The translations under genes were made by a program, and so were the position numbers. Of a stretch of 64,000 nucleotides of DNA, positions 55,521-64,000 are shown piece by piece; within the stretch, counting starts at the first letter, position 1, and every line of letters starts with the position of its first letter. Origin of the DNA: Silene conica (lineage: Eukaryota > Streptophyta > Magnoliopsida > Caryophyllales > Caryophyllaceae); NCBI GenBank assembly GCA_029255685.2, contig CM055312.2:1574649-1638648 (forward strand). The letters run 5' to 3'. The notes beneath the pieces are model-generated. The model saw only the letters and a program-made list of their open reading frames with translations. It did no database searches and was not told where the DNA came from.

Positions 55521-58507
55521 TGTAACACCCCCATTTATTTAAGAGCCTTTAGCAAGACATTCTCAAATAAATGAAGCTGTTACCATCTCGGAATAACCGA
55601 GGTAGTGAATAACAAAGTAAAACAACCAAAGTACTTTATAAAAACTGATAAAATTTAAACTTGGTTATTACAGTTACTACATAACAGAAAAGAAAATACA
55701 ACTGATGACTTCTCTAGATGTGATATAATTCTAAGTCGGTCCAAAGTACGCATCTCACATTCCTGCCCCAGCTCCTAGCTCATCTGTCTCTGTCCTGCAG
55801 AATCTACTCCCCATTCCGGATCATCGTAGGTGTACACGAATACACTGTCAACCTCGCGGTTGAGTAGGGTAACACAATAACTATAAAGCAACAATTATGA
55901 TACGTAAATGCAATGATATGCTCGAGCTCAATCTCAATCTCAATCTCAATCTCAATTCTCAATCTCAAACCCGTGACTCCCAGCCATACCGAACCTCCCG
56001 GCAGACTATAATCGGCCGTCGCCGAACACCAGCATAACAGCTGAGGTCACCAGGTCTAGTCCTGCAGAACTAGCCTGGGCCCAATAATATCTCCTCATCT
56101 CAAATCCGTATCCAATGCACATGCCATGCTCATAAATGCAATAATACTCTAAATCAATCATGCTATTAAATAATGCAATGCACATACCAACAATAATAAT
56201 AATAATCAATACTCAGTCAAACCAACATCATTCTCATATCAATCATACTCAACATCCATAACACACAATACCACAACCATTCATAACACATCATAGAGTA
56301 TAAGGTCAGTGTATCCTACCTGGATAGCAATATAATCCATCACGCAGCTAACATCAAATCAGTAGCATCACTTCATCACATACTCGACACCTAATAAAAT
56401 AATATACTTAATCACTAACTAATATAATAAAACAAATTAATATAATGTATCTGTTATTTAAATTAACCATCTAAATAATATATTACGCATAACAAGACCG
56501 TATCAATTATTACTTAGCATCAATTTAATTAAGTAAGGAATTATATAAATTATCACCAACGACTAAATAACGATACTTGTCACATACGTATTACAATTAT
56601 GGAGATACGAACTTTATTATTAAAATTACAAAACGTGAAAACTTAACCCACGAGTATACATATGTAATTCATTTACTTACGACTCAAGTGCCTATAAGAA
56701 AACAACAATTACTTAATAATAATACTACTAATACTAACCATAATATTAATAATAATCATACTACATATAATATTAATAACAATAATACTCAAACAAAGAC
56801 AACAACAATGAGTACTAATAATATATAATAACATAATAATGATAATATCATGTTGAGAAACAACAACAATAACAACCCAAAAGTAATAATATAGTATTAA
56901 TAATAATATCAATAATAAACATAACAACATAACAATAACAATAACAATAACAATAACAATAACAATAACAATAATAATAATAATAATAACAATAATAATA
57001 ATAATAAGAATATTAACAACAACAATAACACACAAAACAGCCCCTCCCCCTAAGGTCCTGGGTTCGAAACCCACAGGCAACAACAATTGCAACCAGTCCC
57101 CTCTTCTTCCTTTAGCTCACCCACGCCCCCTATATCACGGCCAAAAATAACCACCAGTCCAGTCGCCCCTAGCCACCACTATCCACCCCATTCTCTCGCC
57201 TGCACCACGAACTATCACCACCACACTCATGCTCCCACCTGAAACCGCCATAAACACCCCTAAACACTGCCCAAACCCGACTACCCACAAATGTTACTAT
57301 GTTCTTTGCATCACGACTGCGCACACCCTCTCTTCTCCCGCGTTTTCCGCTCACCATCAGACCTCCATACCACTTCCAGTCACCACCGTCATCACCACTG
57401 ACCCACAGTGACCACATGGGTGGCAAACACTGGTTCTCGTACTCCCATGAAACGACCCAAAACAACCCTAAACCGCATGCTGTTCACGCCACAGCCCCCC
57501 TGTTTCTGCCCTGTTTCAACGCTTTAAACCGCCCTCTTCTGGTGGTACTCCGGCCACCACTAGCCACCCTACAACTACCCACATAACCTAACAACTTCCT
57601 ACTATCATTACCCATGAAACCATACTCAAAATTAAACCAAAACAACAATCGAATACGAAATTGAACACAAACAGACGGTACATAAACAATTCTTCGTTCG
57701 ACACTTATGGTGGCTGCCGTGACACCCACGGTGGTCCTATGGCCGAGCGAAGGTAACAAAATTGTTAGGGGTCCTACAAAGATTACCCACAACATAAACC
57801 TTAAGTCGAAAGCTTGAAAAAAACGTATAAACAAGTCACAAACTTACTGCTGCGCAAAGGGGCGAAGACGATGGTTACGTGGACTGCTCTTGCTTTGCTT
57901 TTCTGTCTTTTTGTTCTTATCTCGACATCAGGTCCTGGTTTATGTGTGTCTAAGGAGTAGGGAGGCATAAGGGAGAGGAATACAATTAGTATAGTATGTG
58001 TCGATGGTGGTAAGTAGATTAGCTAGGGTTTTGTTTTGGTGTTCATAAGTGGAACGGGTTTTCATAAATTACGTTTCATAGCTTACTCCCGCCCCAAGCC
58101 CATCACGCTTCTCAAGGACTTACACTCCATTCCCGACTCATAACATAAATTAATTATGAGAATATAATTTTTATTAGAACTAATATAAATACATATATAA
58201 AAATTAGGATTTCAATAAAATTATGACTTAACTAATAAAACAAGTATAAATGAGGTATAAATATAAAATATGAAATATATTTAATTTTAAATATATTATC
58301 AGAATAAAGAAATACGAAAGAAATGTCATTTTATGAAATAGAAATATCGAATATAAAATGATTATAAAATACGAAACAATCGTAGAAATACGATGTACAA
58401 AATAATAATAGTTTTCGTGAAATACTTTATAAACATTCCATTTGAAATACTTTTATAAAACATGGTTTGACTTGTCGTTGACCAAGGCCAAAATACGGGG
58501 TATTACA
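55521..58507 (-). repeat. LTR (3' in element orientation)
   Basis: 2987 bp. It carries a (CTCAAT)n run near 55928-55970 and an (AACAAT)n/(AAT)n microsatellite near 56930-57005 that is 21 bp longer than in the other LTR. Frames inside are duplicated between LTRs and not regarded as genes. Confidence 0.93.
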
Positions 58508-61028
58508 GTCTTCCCTCCTTAAAATGAACTTCGTCCCGAAGTTCGCCATCCCATAACGGTAAAGAACTTATAACAAGCATGAGACAATCATAAATAACAC
58601 TTATATAGACTTCAAAACACGAAATGTTACATTCTACCCTCGTTAAGAGAACTTTGTCCCCAAAGTTCAACGCATAACTAAGTTAAAAGATACTTCACGA
58701 ATCACAGTATAATGCATAACAGAAGTAAACGGGATCATAAGTATATTCGAACAATCACGGCATATCAATTTTACATGCTATAACAACTAGTCATATCATA
58801 AATCTTTAAGATTTTACAATCCTATCCTCCTTAAAGCATGGTTACGTCCTCGTAACCTCATTACAAAATTCCGCATCCAGCGTTCAAGCAATCATCGAAC
58901 ACATCCAGTGTTCAAGCAATCCTCAAAACAACAGTTTAAGTCATTTGATAAGTTAATTACCCTATACTAGACAACTATCATCCAACTTTTAAGGCAATCA
59001 AATACAGTTGGTAATTACACATTATGCAGTAAAGCAAAATTAGGGTAGTTAACACGTATATACCCTTGAAATCTCATTTAACACAATTTAACATATTTGC
59101 ACCAATGTAGACAACCAGCTAAGTCATAGTTCATAATTGACAAATTAAAACATTTAACGATCATAATCATATTATAGAAGCAAAATCATATTATAGAAAA
59201 GACATAACACAAATTTTAACTAATGTAATTAACATGGGGCATTAACATATTTCCCGAGGTATACACCAGTCTTAGACAAGGAAACAGCTTAGCGATTTTG
59301 TGAGCTATTATAGTTTTTTTTTTAGTAATTATAAGGAAATAACTAATTATAGGAAAATAAACCAAAAGCATATCTTAAGAGAATTATTTATAACAATTTA
59401 TACAACTCAATTGGTCTGAACAGAAACCTTACTTCAGTTATACGGAAAAATTGGGCAACTTGCAAAAATCACATTTGAATAACGACTCGTTAAGATTTTA
59501 CATGGCTTATCATTTTGAAAACATGAATGAATATTCTAACAGTGGACTTGGAATTATGCACAAACAATAATCACGTTTTAAATGATTTCCTTTGCAAAAC
59601 ATGGGTCAAAACAGAAATGGACGGTAACAATCTGACCACTGTCGCTAAGGTATTTTTTTTTTTTTTTTTTTTTTTTTCAAAATATAATTCGTATTAACAT
59701 GAAACCAAAAGCATTAGAAAGCTAAATCCAAAGGTTATCACACATAAAATTTTTACATCCATATAGAGAACACATTTTAAATGGCAGCCCATACAAGCAA
59801 GGGAACATTCTGAAATTTATTAAAAATTCTGATTCCTTTAAAATTACTTCACATTATCACACAACCATACTTCCTCCAAACATGTTAACATATCATTGAG
59901 CATTTAAGTCACATTGCACCATATTCACAGGTAATTGACATCTAGAAAACAATAAGGATTAGAAAACCAAAAATAAACTCAGCTAAATAAATCAATAATC
60001 ATATATGTATAGACAATGCAATAGGTTATACCATCGTAACAATCACAATTTATTTAAATGCGAAAATATATCCAAGATTCACTAAGGTGCCACTTATTGA
60101 ATACTAGCCTTATAAATAAACTAAATGTATATAATTAGACGTAAAATAAATTGGCATCTAATTTTCAACACATAACGATATACATTCATGGTTTAGGGCA
60201 ACAAATTCCGCATAACACTAAACATGGATTGCTAAGGAAAATAGTAAAATAATGACAATCATAAATCTCAAAATTTCGATCACATTTGCCTAGGGAACCA
60301 AACAGTTAATCTTGCAAGGATAAGGCATTCAAACAAGAATTATATACACACTTGGATTAGCAGCAAAACAATTATCAATGTACACGACATCCGTTTCGGT
60401 CTACTAGCTTTACACATAGGACTTAACTTGATTCCGCATCCTGTAACAACATAGCCTGGTTGGCTCTACTAACCATTCTAGTCAATCATGGTCATATACC
60501 TTCTACATTTAACCTCCTAGGTGGCTGTAGCTTATGGTGTTTCTATCATCAACTCATTACACATACCATGATACTATATCTCTACCTAAGGGTTCAAGGA
60601 TCATATCGCCGCATGTATGTCACCATACAAGTCAAATTCATATTTCAACTCATAGTCAAAAACTCATGTCCTCATACTTGAAGTAATACATATCTCAATC
60701 ACAGTCAATACCAATGTCATGATTCACAATATAAATTACCACCCATATTTCACATCATATCTTACCTCATTCATCTCCTGCAAAAGTGTTAGTACAATAT
60801 AAGCAAGGTCTGATCCGTTATTTCGTTACTACCCACTCTCTGCATCACTCTAGGGTTTGCCAGGTTAGACTGAAAGGGCCAGTGGCTTGGTTTGAGGGGG
60901 CCCCTAACTCATCCCATTCCTGGGGCTCCTAACAGTTACTAGCCTGGGGTTCATTTTATTTAGACACTCCTATGTTCATTATTTCCAATTTAGTTTAGGC
61001 CTGAGGATCGTTCGCTCTGATACCACTT
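58508..61028 (-). other. Non-coding interior of the LTR element
   Basis: No gag, protease, polymerase or integrase motif is visible on either strand; the longest open frame is about 70 codons. A T-run of about 29 bp lies at 59650-59679. Near its left end three PPT-like motifs occur at 58508, about 58627 and about 58814. The DNA beside the first (GAACTTCGTCCCGAAGTTC on the plus strand) resembles the region after integrase in Ty3/Gypsy elements, hinting at its origin. Confidence 0.7.
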
Positions 61029-63994
61029 TGTAACACCCCCATTTATTTAAGAGCCTTTAGCAAGACATTCTCAAATAAATGAAGCTGTTACCATCTCGGA
61101 ATAACCGAGGTAGTGAATAACAAAGTAAAACAACCAAAGTACTTTATAAAAACTGATAAAATTTAAACTTGGTTATTACAGTTACTACATAACAGAAAAG
61201 AAAATACAACTGATGACTTCTCTAGATGTGATATAATTCTAAGTCGGTCCAAAGTACGCATCTCACATTCCTGCCCCAGCTCCTAGCTCATCTGTCTCTG
61301 TCCTGCAGAATCTACTCCCCATTCCGGATCATCGTAGGTGTACACGAATACACTGTCAACCTCGCGGTTGAGTAGGGTAACACAATAACTATAAAGCAAC
61401 AATTATGATACGTAAATGCAATGATATGCTCGAGCTCAATCTCAATCTCAATCTCAATCTCAATTCTCAATCTCAAACCCGTGACTCCCAGCCATACCGA
61501 ACCTCCCGGCAGACTATAATCGGCCGTCGCCGAACACCAGCATAACAGCTGAGGTCACCAGGTCTAGTCCTGCAGAACTAGCCTGGGCCCAATAATATCT
61601 CCTCATCTCAAATCCGTATCCAATGCACATGCCATGCTCATAAATGCAATAATACTCTAAATCAATCATGCTATTAAATAATGCAATGCACATACCAACA
61701 ATAATAATAATAATCAATACTCAGTCAAACCAACATCATTCTCATATCAATCATACTCAACATCCATAACACACAATACCACAACCATTCATAACACATC
61801 ATAGAGTATAAGGTCAGTGTATCCTACCTGGATAGCAATATAATCCATCACGCAGCTAACATCAAATCAGTAGCATCACTTCATCACATACTCGACACCT
61901 AATAAAATAATATACTTAATCACTAACTAATATAATAAAACAAATTAATATAATGTATCTGTTATTTAAATTAACCATCTAAATAATATATTACGCATAA
62001 CAAGACCGTATCAATTATTACTTAGCATCAATTTAATTAAGTAAGGAATTATATAAATTATCACCAACGACTAAATAACGATACTTGTCACATACGTATT
62101 ACAATTATGGAGATACGAACTTTATTATTAAAATTACAAAACGTGAAAACTTAACCCACGAGTATACATATGTAATTCATTTACTTACGACTCAAGTGCC
62201 CATAAGAAAACAACAATTACTTAATAATAATACTACTAATACTAACCATAATATTAATAATAATCATACTACATATAATATTAATAACAATAATACTCAA
62301 ACAAAGACAACAACAATGAGTACTAATAATATATAATAACATAATAATGATAATATCATGTTGAGAAACAACAACAATAACAACCCAAAAGTAATAATAT
62401 AGTATTAATAATAATATCAATAATAAACATAACAACATAACAATAACAATAACAATAACAATAACAATAACAATAACAATAATAATAATAATAAGAATAT
62501 TAACAACAACAATAACACACAAAACAGCCCCTCCCCCTAAGGTCCTGGGTTCGAAACCCACAGGCAACAACAATTGCAACCAGTCCCCTCTTCTTCCTTT
62601 AGCTCACCCACGCCCCCTATATCACGGCCAAAAATAACCACCAGTCCAGTCGCCCCTAGCCACCACTATCCACCCCATTCTCTCGCCTGCACCACGAACT
62701 ATCACCACCACACTCATGCTCCCACCTGAAACCGCCATAAACACCCCTAAACACTGCCCAAACCCGACTACCCACAAATGTTACTATGTTCTTTGCATCA
62801 CGACTGCGCACACCCTCTCTTCTCCCGCGTTTTCCGCTCACCATCAGACCTCCATACCACTTCCAGTCACCACCGTCATCACCACTGACCCACAGTGACC
62901 ACATGGGTGGCAAACACTGGTTCTCGTACTCCCATGAAACGACCCAAAACAACCCTAAACCGCATGCTGTTCACGCCACAGCCCCCCTGTTTCTGCCCTG
63001 TTTCAACGCTTTAAACCGCCCTCTTCTGGTAGTACTCCGGCCACCACTAGCCACCCTACAACTACCCACATAACCTAACAACTTCCTACTATCATTACCC
63101 ATGAAACCATACTCAAAATTAAACCAAAACAACAATCGAATACGAAATTGAACACAAACAGACGGTACATAAACAATTCTTCGTTCGACACTTATGGTGG
63201 CTGCCGTGACACCCACGGTGGTCCTATGGCCGAGCGAAGGTAACAAAATTGTTAGGGGTCCTACAAAGATTACCCACAACATAAACCTTAAGTCGAAAGC
63301 TTGAAAAAAACGTATAAACAAGTCACAAACTTACTGCTGCGCAAAGGGGCGAAGACGATGGTTACGTGGACTGCTCTTGCTTTGCTTTTCTGTCTTTTTG
63401 TTCTTATCTCGACATCAGGTCCTGGTTTATGTGTGTCTAAGGAGTAGGGAGGCATAAGGGAGAGGAATACAATTAGTATAGTATGTGTCGATGGTGGTAA
63501 GTAGATTAGCTAGGGTTTTGTTTTGGTGTTCATAAGTGGAACGGGTTTTCATAAATTACGTTTCATAGCTTACTCCCGCCCCAAGCCCATCACGCTTCTC
63601 AAGGACTTACACTCCATTCCCGACTCATAACATAAATTAATTATGAGAATATAATTTTTATTAGAACTAATATAAATACATATATAAAAATTAGGATTTC
63701 AATAAAATTATGACTTAACTAATAAAACAAGTATAAATGAGGTATAAATATAAAATATGAAATATATTTAATTTTAAATATATTATCAGAATAAAGAAAT
63801 ACGAAAGAAATGTCATTTTATGAAATAGAAATATCGAATATAAAATGATTATAAAATACGAAACAATCGTAGAAATACGATGTACAAAATAATAATAGTT
63901 TTCGTGAAATACTTTATAAACATTCCATTTGAAATACTTTTATAAAACATGGTTTGACTTGTCGTTGACCAAGGCCAAAATACGGGGTATTACA
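61029..63994 (-). repeat. LTR (5' in element orientation)
   Basis: 2966 bp, nearly identical to the other LTR. Substitutions seen: at about 62200 (CCCATAAG against CCTATAAG) and about 63031 (GGTAGTACTC against GGTGGTACTC). As the 5' LTR it should hold the promoter, reading leftwards. Confidence 0.93.
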
Positions 63995-64000
63995 GTTAGG

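Larger units (their letters stand above)
55521..63994 (-). mobile_element. Complete, young non-coding LTR element (LARD-like)
   Basis: 8474 bp. Long LTRs (55521-58507 and 61029-63994) start TGTAACACCCCC and end GGGGTATTACA on the plus strand. A perfect 5-bp duplication GTTAG flanks it (55516-55520, 63995-63999). The primer site TGGTATCAGAGC for initiator tRNA-Met is the complement of 61014-61025, three bases inside the right LTR, so the element reads right to left. The polypurine tract AAGGAGGGAAGAC is the complement of 58508-58520. The 2.5-kb interior has no gag or pol frame. The layout (long LTRs, long non-coding interior) fits the LARD class. I spotted two substitutions between LTRs, plus a 21-bp microsatellite difference, implying very recent insertion. 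Confidence 0.92.

Noticed and set aside
56709..57092. Ile/Val-rich open frame of 127 residues (and its pair at 62217)
   Set aside because: Produced by an (AAT)n/(AACAAT)n microsatellite; not a membrane protein gene.
57169..57834. Open frames repeated at 62656-63321
   Set aside because: Identical because they lie in the two LTRs of one young element; identity reflects recent copying, not selection, and no domain is recognised.
55521..63994. A 3-kb segmental tandem duplication
   Set aside because: TG/CA ends, a 5-bp target duplication, an initiator-tRNA primer site and a polypurine tract show these repeats are LTRs of one element.

Overview
The window looks like nuclear chromosomal DNA of a flowering plant, most likely a dicot. 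Genes are split by GT-AG introns, the intergenic DNA is AT-rich, and it is packed with plant-type transposons (hAT, Mutator-like, Tourist, Stowaway, TRIM, an Athila-type LTR element and a large non-autonomous LTR element). One stretch of plant mitochondrial-type DNA is also present. I cannot name the species; Caryophyllales is only an impression.

Genes occupy the left 40 kb. Four two-exon A-type cytochrome P450 genes of the CYP71 type lie at 1962-4356 (minus), 10431-12416 (plus), 16854-18783 (plus) and 21936-26557 (plus). All four share one phase-0 intron just before the I-helix, and all read as full-length proteins (495, 493, 505 and 521 residues). The first two are near-identical inverted copies facing each other head to head across 6 kb of nested transposons. 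Next come a five-exon CREG1-like gene (27225-29856, minus) and an NPF5-type NRT1/PTR transporter (32766 to about 38468, minus) whose first exon I could not resolve. Four P450s next to a transporter resemble a specialised-metabolism cluster, but no other class of biosynthetic enzyme is present and no product can be predicted.

From about 39 kb to the right end I find no host gene. The region holds a hAT element (39655-39913), a foldback Mutator-like element (41739-42449), a telomere-like higher-order repeat (43144-43635) and a MITE carrying a CCACCA-rich minisatellite (45679-46476). It also holds a complete gag-only Athila-type retrotransposon (47308-52947) and mitochondrial-derived DNA (about 53345-55520). 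That DNA is interrupted by a complete, very young 8.5-kb LTR element with no coding capacity (55521-63994).

The most informative points are the following. Exon 1 of the two inverted P450 copies is much more alike than exon 2, which suggests gene conversion. Both copies carry His where the I-helix motif normally has an acid. Identifiable transposons sit in the promoters, introns or 3' flank of every P450 gene. Pieces of coding exons are duplicated inside introns of both the CREG1-like and the NPF genes. Both large LTR elements carry repeated polypurine-tract-like motifs.
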